DNA from: Clavulina sp. PMI_390
Taxonomy: Eukaryota; Basidiomycota; Agaricomycetes; Cantharellales; Hydnaceae
Direction: 5' to 3'
Assembly (NCBI GenBank): GCA_015039315.1
Contig: WIDE01000113.1
Span: 37,958 to 99,619, forward strand
Length of the DNA: 61,662 nt
In this document: positions 1-10,873 of the stretch, one piece after another
Position numbering within the stretch: position 1 is the first letter of the stretch
Layout of the letters: each line of letters starts with the position of its first letter
Made by a program: the position numbers and the translations under genes
The notes under the pieces: model-generated
Database searches by the model: none
Seen by the model: the letters and a program-made list of their open reading frames with translations, nothing else
What the model was told of the DNA's origin: nothing

Positions 1-140
1 CCATGACCCGATTACGGCTAGCTCTCTCCGGATGGGTTCATCACGGGAGCAACCAACTCTCCAGAAGCTAGTATCGGCTGCTCCAGAACATGCAAAAAAA
101 ATGCAATCGCGTTTTGTGGAAGGATTTGTCAAGTGATTTA

Positions 141-455
141 GGGCCTGTCTGGCAACAATCGTAATACGGTTTTTCCAATATGAAAATCGTAAAACCGTGC
201 CTCGCCCGTCACTGTGGGAATATTGCGGAGATCAGCCATGGCTTGTTTGGCTGCGTTCGACAGCGCTTTTTGGCCGCAAATTCTTTGTTATTCTGGTTTG
301 GGCTCATAAATATGGGGCCTTGAGATAGCTCAATCTTGACCTCTCCATTGGCGAAGGACATCTTGATGTGACCGCAAAATCCCGGAGTGTTCGGCTCCGA
401 AGCGGAATCGTAATAGCGTTTTACGATTTGACCGTTGCTGCATCCAAACAGGCCC
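141..455. mobile_element. Tourist-like MITE (PIF/Harbinger type)
   Basis: The left end begins GGGCCTGTCTGG and the right end, read on the minus strand, begins GGGCCTGTTTGG, so these are imperfect terminal inverted repeats. The repeats extend inward with further related AATCGTAA/TTTTACGATT motifs. The element is bounded by TTA on both sides (138-140 and 456-458), a 3-bp target duplication typical of PIF/Harbinger elements. At 315 bp it has no room for a transposase. The only ORF across it starts outside the element and is probably meaningless. The superfamily call rests on the TIR start and TTA duplication only. Confidence 0.65.
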
Positions 456-458
456 TTA

Positions 459-1322
459 GTGTAGAGAGGAAAAGGGTTCATCGGTCTTGAAAGAAGTATC
501 CAAGCCTAACGCATATGAACAGCTCAGCATCATCTCGATTAGTTTATAGCATGATAATGCTATACCTTCCATCACATAACGGATGGTGAGCAGCAATACT
601 TCTTGGTCACGTCGCCGTTTTGGGCTAACAGTTTTGGCACGTTCGTTGCGACAGTTTACCCACTCCAACCTGATAGGTTTTACAAAGAGTTTTAGTAGAA
701 TTGGCCCTGCGATAGATAGTATGGGCAGGAGCATCGTGCCTGAGGAAGCCTGATGACCATGCCATAAGGATGACTTAGAGGTCTTCTACTACCAAGCCGC
801 CATCTCGAGCCAATGGTTTAGGCGCTCGCGTCCGAATAGTGAGGCTGGTGGCGTCATCTCTCGCTTATTCAATTAGTGTGAGAAGGCATGAACCACCAGA
901 AGAAAGCTGGCTCATTTTCCCTTGGCGTGCGTTAATCTAGTGACACGCTCAGTAGCTGTTCAAGTTTGGGAGGGCAAGACACAAATCTTCTCCACGGACC
1001 CGGCTAAGTGACTCGTTTGTTCAGGCGGTCGACTGCGTTTGTGTTACTTTCGGCCAGTGATTCTATCCAAACTTAATTGACCGGGACAATCAGTCATCGG
1101 AGAGATCACCCGGTTGCTGTTCAACGGGTGGATTGATTTGCACTCTAGACGTAATATCCTCCCAATCCTCAATCTTCCCCAAACGGCTAGTAAACATGCA
1201 TCATAGGATGATTTCAAAGCTGGTAGAGTTCAAGAATGTGAGCCCCTGCTGTATTAGTTGCTCAAAGAAAGAGTAGAAGATAGGATAGGAGATGGTCGCA
1301 CCATTCAGACAGTCAATCGATG
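459..1322. other. Intergenic, no supported gene
   Basis: No supported gene. The stretch from about 730 to 1150 resembles parts of the 3' flanks of the next SSP units, for example the motif CTTGGCGTGC near 920 and 3181, so it is probably the outer end of the tandem duplication described for SSP1-3. Confidence 0.4.
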
Positions 1323-1950
1323 CTAAACACCCACGCTTCTCGCCGTAGCTGACGTCCCACCGCCCGGAAGGGTCGTGGTCCGCGTCTGTGGTTTCGAGGT
1401 CGTTGCCTGCAGTGTGATGATGAAATGTCAACAAAAAAACAGTAGCTTTGAGTGCGTTCGAATCAAAGTGGAGCTAGGGCAATCTTACGGAGAGGGGTTC
1501 AACGGAGAACCCATTTGCGAACGGGGCTAAATTCCAGCAGGTATTCGTGGCGACTGGTCCGACTAAATTACGTCCAGTAGTATCAACGGAGATATGGATG
1601 AATTTTTGGACCAGAGTCCCAGGCGAGAACTTACATCCTGTGCAGTCATAGTGCGGATATACCACATAATCTTGGCTAGTAGAGGCATTTACATAAGCCG
1701 AACGGAATGTTGAAGTGCTGTGACACGTAGATAATGGACCGTCAGGTAGAGCGTAGGTGGTGCAATTTCCGATACATTCGCCGTATTCGCAGATCGTAAG
1801 GGTCGCAGTAGTAGTAGATTGGCGCTTATCGATCCCGATCCCTGGGGCCACGCCAGCCACGGGGCTCATCTCAAGTGCGTAAGGAGCAAGAGGCGATGCC
1901 AAGGCTCCCGTAAAGAACGCGAGCGAGGTGATAAGTGTAGCCGACCACAT
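1323..1950 (-). CDS. Small secreted cysteine-bearing protein SSP1
   Basis: Predicted secreted protein of 157 aa with three exons: 1635-1950, 1489-1562 and 1323-1406. Residues 1-19 form a signal peptide (cleavage near ALAS-P). A Lys-Arg at 42-43 (IDKRQ) is a likely Kex2 site releasing a propeptide. The mature part has six cysteines (TIC, GEC, GNC, STC, YDC, NTC), a conserved YVVYPHxDCTG core and a Thr/Ser-rich tail. Exon boundaries are shared with SSP2 and SSP3: intron 1 splits the codon after DCTG and intron 2 follows EPLS. Intron 1 is 72 nt without an in-frame stop, so retention would add 24 residues. A TATAAAA box lies 75 bp upstream of the start. I do not recognise a named family; an effector or surface role is only a guess. 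Confidence 0.8.
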
Positions 1951-2024
1951 AATAGTGAAAGTTGTAGCACAATCAGCGATAGAGGAGTCACTTGGTATGA
2001 AAGGATGCTCGAGGGCCCACAGCC

Positions 2025-2031
2025 TTTTATA
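2025..2031 (-). promoter_or_regulatory. TATA box of SSP1
   Basis: TATAAAA on the minus strand followed by GGC, about 75 bp upstream of the SSP1 start. SSP2 and SSP3 have the same box at nearly the same distance. Confidence 0.7.
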
Positions 2032-2175
2032 CCTTCCATACTAGCCTTCCGGATCAACCGAACTATCCGCAGCTCATCACGGCATAGAGTCCCGTGTAGA
2101 TTTTCGACGGCGAAAGACCATATGTGGCATGATTTCTAACGGAAACAAATTAATATTGGCTTGCACAACACCTCC

Positions 2176-2206
2176 CTGCAAATCAAGGAGGATATTCGAT
2201 CTCCGA
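2176..2206 (-). promoter_or_regulatory. Conserved upstream element, SSP1 copy
   Basis: A 31-nt block starting CTGCAAATCAAGGAG and ending CGATCTCCGA (plus-strand reading), about 226 bp upstream of the SSP1 start. The same block lies 231 and 220 bp upstream of SSP2 and SSP3. It contains an imperfect inverted repeat (GGAG...CTCC). It is a candidate protein-binding site; function is inferred only from conservation and spacing. Confidence 0.4.
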
Positions 2207-3561
2207 CACATCGCAGCACTAACATTCGAGAAATGGTAGTCAGCAAAGATCCGAGGAGATCTCAAACCGTCATTCTATGGGAGATTTTTTATGGGTTCAA
2301 ATCCCTCCTAAAGGTGAAGACCTCTCGGACACCCATGAGACGAAGCTCGTAGCCAAGAGTGTATGTGTTTTCTTCTTTTTAAAAACCTCAATATGAGGAT
2401 GATAAGAGGTTCTTCCTCTTGACGAGATACGGAGGTCTTTAAGCTATAACAGAAAGGATGTAGCATATCGAAGCTTCCGTGGCCAATCCGAAGAATTACC
2501 GCATTTTGAAATTCTGTTTGCTGGATGAGCTGGCAAGTAGTTTGCTATCGCATGTGATACTATACCTGATAGATTTACCCGTGGATTATCTAAATTACTG
2601 GCAAGAAAGCGCAACAGAGAACCGGCGACTCGTCAAGGTCGAGTAGTGTAGTCTACAATGCTCAGTGAGCCATCTACCAGCTGATAACTTTGTTTCCGGG
2701 AATCGATATTAAGGGCGTCTCTTTGAAACAATGTACGATCTGCTTTAGGCCGTCATGAAACCCCCTCTTAAGGGATCCCACAACGGCATGAGGCAGTACA
2801 TCAACCTTTCCATGGATTTTAGCCAATTCCATCACCAATAGGTTGTAGGTTTACAAATCTTATGGCCAGTTTACGCCCCAGATCCCACATTAGGAGGCTG
2901 ACCATTTGACACGTTCGGCGTGACACTAGCAGCCCTCCGATCCAAGCGACTTCTCACAAGTCAACTCGACGAACTTGATCTAATGCATCAAGGGCAGTAG
3001 CACTATGCCGAAAGAAGCTTGATGGCCGTTCGATGAGAATCGCCCAGGATCCGTACTCTCCTAAGCCGCTAGCTTGAGCGATTCACAATGCTTTCTATGC
3101 TCGCATCCGATTAGCGACACTAACTCAATCTAGGATTGGAAAAAAAAGGATCAGCGGACGATCAAAGGCCCACTTTCTCTTGGCGTGCTTTGATTAGGTC
3201 ATGCGTTTGCCAGCCACGTGGGGATAATAAGTTATCTCACGGTTTTTCGGTCCTAAAGCAAGGAAAGCGATTGATTTGTACAAGTAGCTACGTGTATGTT
3301 ATACAGTTCAGTTAGTAAGCAAATTTAGACCCTATTGAGGAAGGAATCCGGCATTGTAAAGATCAGCCGCCCGCTGCTGAACGGATGGCCTCGTTTGCAC
3401 GCAAAAATCAAATTCCTGAAGCGAGCTTTTGACCAAGCATCTCAGAACGACTTCTGAGTTACTAAGAAGTTCAGAAAAATCAGCTTCGTTGAAATATTTG
3501 GAACAAACGAAAAGATGGGATAAATATGAGAATAGCGCACGTTTCAAACGGTCAGTGAGCA
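2207..3561. repeat. Duplicated intergenic unit 1 (SSP1 promoter and SSP2 3' flank)
   Basis: Non-coding. About 2500-2800 is a diverged copy of 4713-5130, and its left part also matches 7118-7240 (the promoter next to RPC82), with a shared TTACCGCATTTTGAAAT core. About 3180-3320 matches the flank after SSP3 around 5640-5720. No ORF here is conserved between copies. Confidence 0.5.
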
Positions 3562-4184
3562 CTAAACAGCCACGCTCTTCGCTGTGGTCGATGGCCCGCT
3601 GGAAAACGTGGTTGTGCCCGTATGTGGCTTTGAGGTCGTTGCCTTACATACGGGAACAATGTTAGTAACCGATACTTTAGTTCAGTGGAACCAAAATCGA
3701 GCCAGGAATCAATCTCACCGACAGCGGCTCGACGGAGAAGCCGTTAGCGAACGGGTTTATGCCCCAGCATGTATTTGTCGTGAGTGGTCCAACTGGATTG
3801 GTTCGAACGGTGTTAGCAGGAGAAACGGACAAAATATCAGTCTATAAGGGTAATAGGCGGTAACTTACAGCCGGTGCAGTCAAGGTGAGGATATACAACA
3901 AATTGCTCGGTGCTGGGAGCAATCACGTAGGCTGAACGGTACTGGGGAGTAGCAAAGCATGTAGACAAGGAACCACCGGGCAGAGCATAGCTGGTAGAAT
4001 TTCCGCCACATGCGCTGCCTGTGTAGATGACCAAGGTAGCAGTAGTCGACTGGCGCTTGTCTATATCGGTCAATGGGTTGGCCGCGCCCAATACTGGGCT
4101 CATCTCCAGTGCGCGAGGAACGAGAGGCGAGGCGAGGGCTCCCGCAAACAACACGAGTGACATGACCAGGGTCGTGGATCGCAT
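3562..4184 (-). CDS. Small secreted cysteine-bearing protein SSP2
   Basis: Paralogue of SSP1 and SSP3, with exons 3869-4184, 3719-3792 and 3562-3642. The start is the ATG before RSTTLVMSL, which aligns with the SSP1 and SSP3 starts. An in-frame ATG 29 codons upstream lies at the TATA box and is rejected. It has a signal peptide ending near ALAS-P, a DKRQ Kex2-type site, six cysteines in the family spacing, and a Ser/Thr-rich tail ending SVAV. Intron 1 is 76 nt. The TATAAAA box is 78 bp upstream. Function unknown; tandem copies suggest family expansion under selection. Confidence 0.8.
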
Positions 4185-4261
4185 AATTGAGCAGCACGTA
4201 GCACAATACGCCGCCGAGAGGTCCCTCAGTCTGAGACGATGATGCTTGGACATGGTCGGCC

Positions 4262-4268
4262 TTTTATA
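4262..4268 (-). promoter_or_regulatory. TATA box of SSP2
   Basis: TATAAAAGG on the minus strand, about 78 bp upstream of the SSP2 start. Confidence 0.7.
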
Positions 4269-4414
4269 CATCGATACTAAGTTTCCATGTGAAGCTAGCT
4301 GCCGCCGGCCCCCGCGTCACAAAGGATTATTAAGCATGTGCGACGGCAAAAAATCCACGTGAAGAGTGATTTAGACTGAATACAAAAGGATATTGGGTGG
4401 GAGCCGACATGACT

Positions 4415-4445
4415 CTGCAAATCAAGGAGAATAGTCGATCTCCGA
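4415..4445 (-). promoter_or_regulatory. Conserved upstream element, SSP2 copy
   Basis: Second copy of the 31-nt block. Its centre reads GGAGAATAGTCGATCTCC on the plus strand, with GGAGA/TCTCC arms. It lies about 231 bp upstream of the SSP2 start. Confidence 0.45.
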
Positions 4446-4699
4446 GACACCGCATCACCAATCCTTGAAGCACTAACAACGTAGGGTCCGAGAAGATTTC
4501 AGGTAAACATCTTGGAGGCGCCCCTTATAGTTTCTAATATCGAATGGAGGCGAGATTCACTAATGTCGATCTGACCATGATAGGTGCTGTATTACAGCAT
4601 CAGAGCGAAAGAGGTCTATCCTTTCAAAAACATGATACGAGATGGACTAGTATGAAAGGCCTGAGCTCAATGAAGCGGGGTTTCAGGCCCTCCCAAGAC

Positions 4700-5010
4700 A
4701 TCCCGAGAAATTACCGCATTTTGAAATCCAGCCAGCTTGATGGGCTTGCCAGATTTTCGTGAATTTACGTGATACAGCGGGTGATCAAGCCACCCACGGA
4801 TTATCGAGCCTCGCGTTAAATCACGCAAGAGGTCCAGCGACTCCTCAATTCGGGGCCGCGGAGTCCAAGATGCTTGGCTGAACTTGTGCTGGATGATGTT
4901 CGTGCGAGAGTCGCGGAAGACTCGGGAGACGCCGAAGCATCCGATGCCACGGCGGCGCTCAGCCACCAGCTCACTATTTTTCAATCTTCTTCCATCAAAT
5001 TCTATTGATG
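4700..5010. repeat. Duplicated copy of the RPC82 promoter and start region
   Basis: Closely resembles 7105-7416. Shared landmarks are TACCGCATTTTGAAATCCAG, a GGATTATCGA motif, TTTCTCAATCTTCTTC-like sequence and finally ATTCTATxGATGGCAG, which contains the RPC82 start codon in the 7.4-kb copy. Here the similarity stops just after the ATG (5008-5010), so there is no second RPC82. The duplication unit therefore reached into the 5' end of RPC82. Confidence 0.6.
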
Positions 5011-5988
5011 GCAGGGTGGGGTAATCTAAAGTGCCTATTGAATCACTTATAACACAATAAACTTGGTAATCGATATTAGAAAATTTTTCTTCTGGAATCA
5101 AGTTACGATCCACTTTAGGCTGTCATCAAATCCCCTATTAGGAGGTCCCATCCTTTCATGAAGCAGGTTATAGGATTTTTAATAACCTTCGCTAACTCTA
5201 TCGTCATTCTACTGTATGTTTACAAAGATTTTTTGCGCCAGTCGGGGTTCGGAAGCTCCAAGCAATCCAAGCGGCGCACAACGCGCACTGTAAATCCGCT
5301 GATTGATGAAAGGTGATCTGAAATCTAACCCTCTGCTACATGGAAGATTTGTTCGGTTCCGAGATCCAATATTAGGAGGCTGACAATTTGACACCCCTAG
5401 TGTGAGGGCAGAAGCCCTCGGATTTGGGAAACCTTTCATGGGTTCGCTCAATGAACTCAATCCAGTGAACAAAGGGCCATTGGAACTGTGCCCCCAAAAG
5501 CTCGGCGGCCATACGATAAAAACCGCTCGAAATCGATACTCTCTCAAGTCGCCAGTTTGAGCGATTGATAATAGCTTCACGCGTTGCTCAGCCAATCCAG
5601 GGTCGTAAAAGTTGGATCAACGGAGGATCACTGGTCAGTCGCCAGCGAACTGAGGATATTAGGTCAACTCGAGACTTTTCGATCCTAGACGAAGGAAACA
5701 ACTGGTTTGTATAGGTAGTTAAGTGTGTATCTGTAAATCGTAGTCATGAACAGATGTGGGCCCAATTGGCTAAGAAAATCGGGCATTATAGGGAGTGACT
5801 TCGTTCCCACGAGAAATCTAATATTCTCCTAATCTTCAAAGTCCATGAGCTGACCCTTCAATAAGCATCTCGGTACGAATTCTAAGCTACCCAAACCAAG
5901 AAAAGTTAGTCTCGTTGAAGTATTCGGAGCAAGATGGAAAAATAGAAGAAATGTGAGCAAGTCGCACCGCTCAAATGGTAAGTCAACA
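5011..5988. other. Intergenic, part of the duplicated SSP unit
   Basis: No supported gene. Around 5050-5160 and 5640-5720 it matches the equivalent parts of the preceding unit (2700-2790 and 3230-3320). The downstream flank of SSP3 lies at the right end. Confidence 0.4.
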
Positions 5989-6601
5989 CTACGCAGCCAC
6001 ACTCTTCGCCGTGGTCGATGGTCCACTCGAGAAGGTTGTTGTTCCCGTATGTGGCTTTGAGGTCGTTGCCTGACATATAGTTACATATAAGTAGCTCATC
6101 ATTGAATGCATTGGAACTATAACTGAGCCAAGAATCAATCTTACCGATAGTGGCTCGACGGAGTAACCGTTAGCGAACGGGTATACGCTCACGCACACGT
6201 TTGTCGGGAGTGCTCCAACTGAATGAATTCAGATGTTGTTAGTGGTGAGAAACAAACAAGTCATCAGGATGGAAGAGCCTACAGCCGGTGCAGTCAATAT
6301 GCGGATAGACGACAAAGTCTGCGGTGCTGGGAACAGTCACATAGGCCGAATTGTACTGGGGCGTATTATGGCATGTACTCAAGGGACCACCGGGCAGTGG
6401 ATAGGTGGTGCAATTTCCGCCACACGCGGCGCCTGAACAGATGCGTAAACTGGCAGTAGTAGTCACCTGGCGTTTGTCGACGTCAATCACGGGGCCGGCC
6501 ACACCAGGAACAGGGCTCATCTCTAGACCGCGAGGGACGAGAGGTGATGCGATGGTTCCCAAAAAGAACGCGAGTGAAGTGACGAGGAGCGTGGACCGCA
6601 T
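5989..6601 (-). CDS. Small secreted cysteine-bearing protein SSP3
   Basis: Third tandem paralogue, with exons 6283-6601, 6145-6218 and 5989-6069. It starts MRSTLLVTS, has a signal peptide ending near TIAS-P, a DKRQ Kex2-type site and the family cysteine pattern (CSGAACGGNC...STC...DCTG...NVC). One exon-2 tryptophan of the paralogues is replaced. Exon 2 is 74 nt in all three genes and intron phases (1, then 0) are identical. The intron-1 donor is GTAGGC rather than GTAAGT. A TATAAAA box lies 67 bp upstream. The gene is head-to-head with RPC82, ~810 bp away. Confidence 0.78.
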
Positions 6602-6667
6602 AACTGAATGATGGGCGTACGATGAGCTGCTAAGCGGTCGCTAGGCCTGCGGGGATGATGCTCAGCC

Positions 6668-6674
6668 TTTTATA
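6668..6674 (-). promoter_or_regulatory. TATA box of SSP3
   Basis: TATAAAAGG on the minus strand, about 67 bp upstream of the SSP3 start. Confidence 0.7.
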
Positions 6675-6820
6675 CATCGATAACAAGCTTTCATGTGAAG
6701 CTAGCGAACACCAGGCTCCAGGTCACAGAGCATCCTTACACATGTGCAACGGCAAGAAACCCATATGTAGAGTAATTTATAAATGAATGCAAAGGGATAT
6801 CAGGTGGGAGCAACATAGCC

Positions 6821-6851
6821 CTGCAAATCAAGGAGAATAGTCGATCTCCGA
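6821..6851 (-). promoter_or_regulatory. Conserved upstream element, SSP3 copy
   Basis: Third copy of the 31-nt block with the GGAGA...TCTCC arms, about 220 bp upstream of the SSP3 start. It is nearly identical to the SSP2 copy. Confidence 0.45.
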
Positions 6852-7413
6852 AGCGCCGCATTACCAATATTTGACGGCGCCAACGGCATATGAGCTGAGA
6901 GGATCCTAAACAGACATCCTGGAAGTAAATCTCAAAGTCATCGACATCGAATCAAAGTGAAGCTAGCTGATATCGATCCGGCGAGCCTTGAATCAAGACA
7001 GGTGTCATATCATAGCATCAAAAGGCGATAATTTTATGTTTTCGATGACGGAATCAGAGGTAAAGGCCAGAACCAAAATGATGTAGAGCTTCAGGCGAGC
7101 GCCAGGTATCCCGAGAAAGTACCGCATTTTGAAATCCAGCCAGCTGGATGGCATGTAAGACGTTGTCAATTTACGTGATGCGGCACCTGATAGAGTTACC
7201 CGCGGATTATCGAAACTCGCATTAAATCACGGAGGGAAGTCTTTGACTCATCAAGGCGGGGCTGTGGAGTCCAAAATGCTTGACTGACTTGCACTGGATT
7301 ATTTTTGCGCAAGACGGGGCGGCAGACGCGGGAGATGCCGAGGCTTCCGAGGCCAAATCGGCCAGAGGCCACCTACTCACCATTTCTCAATCTTCTTCTG
7401 TTACATTCTATCG
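6852..7413. promoter_or_regulatory. Shared intergenic region between SSP3 and RPC82
   Basis: The gap between two divergent genes, so it should hold the RPC82 promoter. Its right half (about 7105-7413) has diverged copies at 4700-5010 and 2470-2620. No clear TATA box is seen near the RPC82 start; a pyrimidine-rich TCTCAATCTTCTTCTG lies 20-30 bp before the ATG. Confidence 0.4.
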
Positions 7414-9905
7414 ATGGCAGAAAGAGAAACGACGCGTATTTGCACCTACATAATCGGTGATCACTTTGGGGATGTCGCTGCCGTGAGTGTCCACCAACTC
7501 TCTCCATACTTCATCTCAGGCGAATCTCAAAGCTCAACAAGAGCCCCATAACATTGTAAACCAATAGGCGATTGCGGCAGAGCTCCTAAAGCAAGGGCGT
7601 ATTCCTCTATCCCGTATCGTGAGAACGACAGGGCTCAAGTCTCAACGCGTTGCCAACGCGCTGCTCACTCTCATCCAACACAACATCATCTGGCACTACA
7701 CCCCCGATGGCGGCCAAACGGTGTACTCGATTGACGTTGAAGAAGTATTGGGGAGGATAAGATATGGCCAGTACCTTGCCATTGCGGAGGAGACATTCGA
7801 TTCCTCGGTGCGTCAGCGTGCCGCCCGAAAATTTGCTTCACACAATCCAACGTGCAATAACACCCAATCCATCGTAATCCATATCAGGCTATCAAAATTA
7901 TTTCTCTCCTCATGGACCACGGTCGAATCAAAGCTGGCGACATCATCAAGCGCCTGGCGCCAGACGCAAATGATCACAAGGGCGAGTCAGATTTTCTCGA
8001 GGCTGAGAATAACTTCCCGACGTTGCTCACTCAACACTTCCATGATTCCACAGGAAAGAAGAAAGGGTCTGAAAGCCTACTTATTCTGGTGCAAGGAAGA
8101 TACCTCAAAGCCACGGACATCGCTCTGCAAGCTTCTCCCCAGGATCGATTCCTGCGATTCGAGAAGGAGGCCCATACCAGTGTTCGCAATGCTCCAGGTG
8201 CCAAGAAAGGGATTGCGTCGGCGAAGGAACTGCTCGAGATCAAAGAAATTGCAACCAAGAAGCTCAACGAGGAGACCGCCAGGATCGAGAGCAGTGCTCT
8301 AGTCAGTGTGCTGAACTGTGGCGGGATCGTTCTGAAACTTAACTTATCATCAATAGATCAAAGGAGAGGAGCCCATGACGCTCACGTCAAAAGCGAAAGG
8401 GGTTAGTATGCCTTCTCAATTGATACCCGATACGATCTAAGCTCCCTCGTTATAGAAAGCAAAAGCCCCAGAAGAAGATAGAGTTGATGTCAGTCTTCCG
8501 TTTCTTTTGATGATGATCTTCTGCTTACTTCTACGATGTCTCAGCTTTCCGTATATGTACGAATCAACCCCCAAAAATTCAACATTCATATTCGTAATCA
8601 AGTAAGCTCCTCGACCATCTTGTCTGTGCTTTCCGTCTCATGATATCTCCCGATCAATCTCAGATATTCGCGGCCAGTGCCTCCGCAAGATACAATCCAC
8701 ATGCATCAACCGTCCTTCTTGGTGTCCTCCGTGCTTCACTCCCCGACGAATACTCCCCACACTCCCACCCCCGCTCTGAACCCATATCCTATCACGCCAT
8801 CCCACGTCACTTCCCACCCAGCACACCCGAACTAAGCGGCCTCGTAATCCCCAAAAGCGTGCTCGAGGCTCAAGGCATACTATCCACTTCCTCGTCAAGA
8901 ACCCAATCCCCCTCAGGCTCCGTTAGCACGAACGGAAGCGAACGAAAAAGCAAGAGCAAAGGGAAAGACAAGGGTCGTGATAAGGAAAAGGAAGAGGAAC
9001 GACTTGCTTTGCGCAATCTCCTTGTGCGCGAGTGGGTCGACGTACTCTGCGCTGCGGATAACTTGAGTGTCGGGGGTCGTCAGAGCGCGTTCATGAGCCT
9101 CACCATGGGTGGAGGGGGGCCAGGTGAAGGTGTAGGAGGCGGGAAGAGCAGTAGGAGGGTGCAAGTGGAATATGACCTGATCGGGAAACGACTGAGACAG
9201 GAGGTCCTGGATAATCTCGTGAGGGATAAATGGGGCGTTTGTGGGATACGGATTATCAACGTGCTGCGAGATTGCGGCAAGTTGGACAGTGAACAGGTAT
9301 GTCTCGGTATTGAGGAGCGAACGAGGAACACGCCCAGGCTGACGAAGAATCTTACTGATTGCGTTTCTATACTAGATTGCAAAAAGGGCGATGCTGAAGA
9401 AGGTTGACGTGCAGAAGTACTTGAAAGATATGAGTACCGAAAGTATCGTCTCTTCATTCGAGATGGCCCGTGGAACAGATCGACAGGCTAGCCGCTCAAT
9501 CTACCTATGGTGAGTAGCTATTTTCCTCATAACTTCACGCCAAACGCATACCCACCGACCATTGACCTACTTTGCGGCAGGTTTATTGACACTCCCCGCA
9601 CCTATTCCTCCCTCCTCTACTCCCTCTATCGCACGCAATCGAATATCCTCGTTCGCATTCGTACGGAGCGTGAGCACGTACTTCCCCTACTCGAAAAGCA
9701 ACTGCGGACCGACGTACAAGCAAACCCGGAAGAGTTCATGCCTCGCCATGAGCGCCAGCTGCTAGAAGAGTATGTTGAACGTCGAGATAAGTTGACTGTG
9801 CTACTGGCGAGAGTAGATGAGGGTGTTTTCGTTCTCAGGGATTTGGCGAGGGATGGTTATGCGGGAGATGATCCTTATTTCCCGCTAGATCTCATGATGA
9901 AGTAG
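7414..9905 (+). CDS. RPC82: DNA-directed RNA polymerase III subunit RPC3/RPC82
   Basis: Subunit of the RPC82/34/31 subcomplex that helps Pol III initiate on tRNA and 5S genes in the nucleus. Nine exons: 7414-7482, 7568-7807, 7888-8301, 8357-8401, 8456-8488, 8545-8601, 8664-9296, 9376-9509 and 9581-9905, giving 649 aa, a normal length. The N-terminus has the winged-helix start (ICTYIIGDHFGDVAAAIAAE), then the RPC82 core (LKSQRVANALLTLIQHNIIWH) and IISLLMDHGRIKAGDII. A Lys/Ser/Glu-rich linker (KSKSKGKDKGRDKEKEEE) interrupts the middle. The C-terminus is coiled-coil-like (LEEYVERRDKLTVLLARVDE). Several small internal exons (45, 33, 57 nt) were placed because they keep the frame open. Confidence 0.9.
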
Positions 9906-10092
9906 TATATGATGGCGATGTCGTATCAAAAACAATCTCTCACTCTATTGGAACAATAAAATCTGTACATGTAAATGTCAACACTTTTCCATCTGGGAGC
10001 AGAGATGTATGATTAAATATAGCATCGCGCTACTCGCGCATATGGTCACAAACAAGTAAGATGTGTACGTGCCAACTAGGAAAGGTAATGCC

Positions 10093-10873
10093 CTACTTTG
10101 GTGGGGTTGTTACAGGAACACTGGCAGTCACCGAGGTGGGAGGCGCCAGCACCGGACCGGGACCACCACCACCGACCCCATAGTTAGGATCACCGTACAT
10201 CCGATAGGCGTTCGTCGCTACGCCAATAGCAGTCCCCAACCCTGCGCCACCAAGAACAAGGTGGACAGCTCGTGCACGCGACCAGAATAGGGCAGGGGTC
10301 AATACAGCGAAGAGAGCAGCACCAATGGTGGCATGGTCATCGTTCTTAATTCGATGTACCTAGAGTAGGATAACGCAGGAATTCATTTAGCCACGGAGAG
10401 AAGGGGTGGAGAAGGGAAAGGAGGGAGACAACGTCAGACTGTCAGTACGCTAACAGTGATCAGGGCGGACTTGCAGGGGACATACATCATACGCGATGCC
10501 AAGATGCCTGGTTTGGAGATGTTTCCGGCCTAATGTACCCTCGTACCATCCATAGCCAAAGCCAGCCCCAGCCCCGACCGCGCCTGATAGCCAGGTGGCT
10601 CGCAGTGTCCGATTGATGCTGAACGGCCTCCTCCGAATCAGCGACAATGCAATGTACGCTGGAGGAGCGATAACAGAGGCCATTTGGTAGCCTAACGATC
10701 CAGAGTCAACCGAGGCCGCGAGAGGGAGAAGTGTCACAACGGCAAGTGAGCGAAATCAGCTGCCAGTGTTGGGTACTCGTAAACAAGAGTCTCAGACTCG
10801 ATCAGAACTACGTACCAAAGTAGGAATCAGCTCGTAAGACCGCGTCAAAGTCAGGAGATGCGGGAGAGCCCAT
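10093..10873 (-). CDS. Small conserved hydrophobic membrane protein
   Basis: Three exons on the minus strand (10816-10873, 10486-10691, 10093-10359) give 176 aa. The start is MGSPASPDFD. Two or more hydrophobic Gly/Ala-rich segments follow (SVIAPPAYIALSL, SGAVGAGAGFGYGW, IGAALFAVLTPALFW, VLGGAGLGTAIGVA), and the tail is Pro/Thr-rich. The size, glycine-rich helices and short polar N-terminus resemble small inner-mitochondrial or Tim17-like membrane proteins, but I do not recognise the family. Exon 1 joins exon 2 as YFG-YQMAS; other acceptors give stops. It is convergent with RPC82, 190 bp apart. Confidence 0.6.

Noticed and set aside
209..481. 90-codon minus-strand ORF
   Set aside because: It starts just outside the MITE and runs through it; composition follows the inverted-repeat sequence, with no domain.
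2287..2310. tRNA-like GGGTTCAAATCCC
   Set aside because: Only the T arm resembles a tRNA; no D arm, anticodon arm or acceptor pairing around it.
4667..5113. 148-codon minus-strand ORF
   Set aside because: It lies over the duplicated RPC82 promoter copy and is not open in the other two copies, so it is a chance frame.
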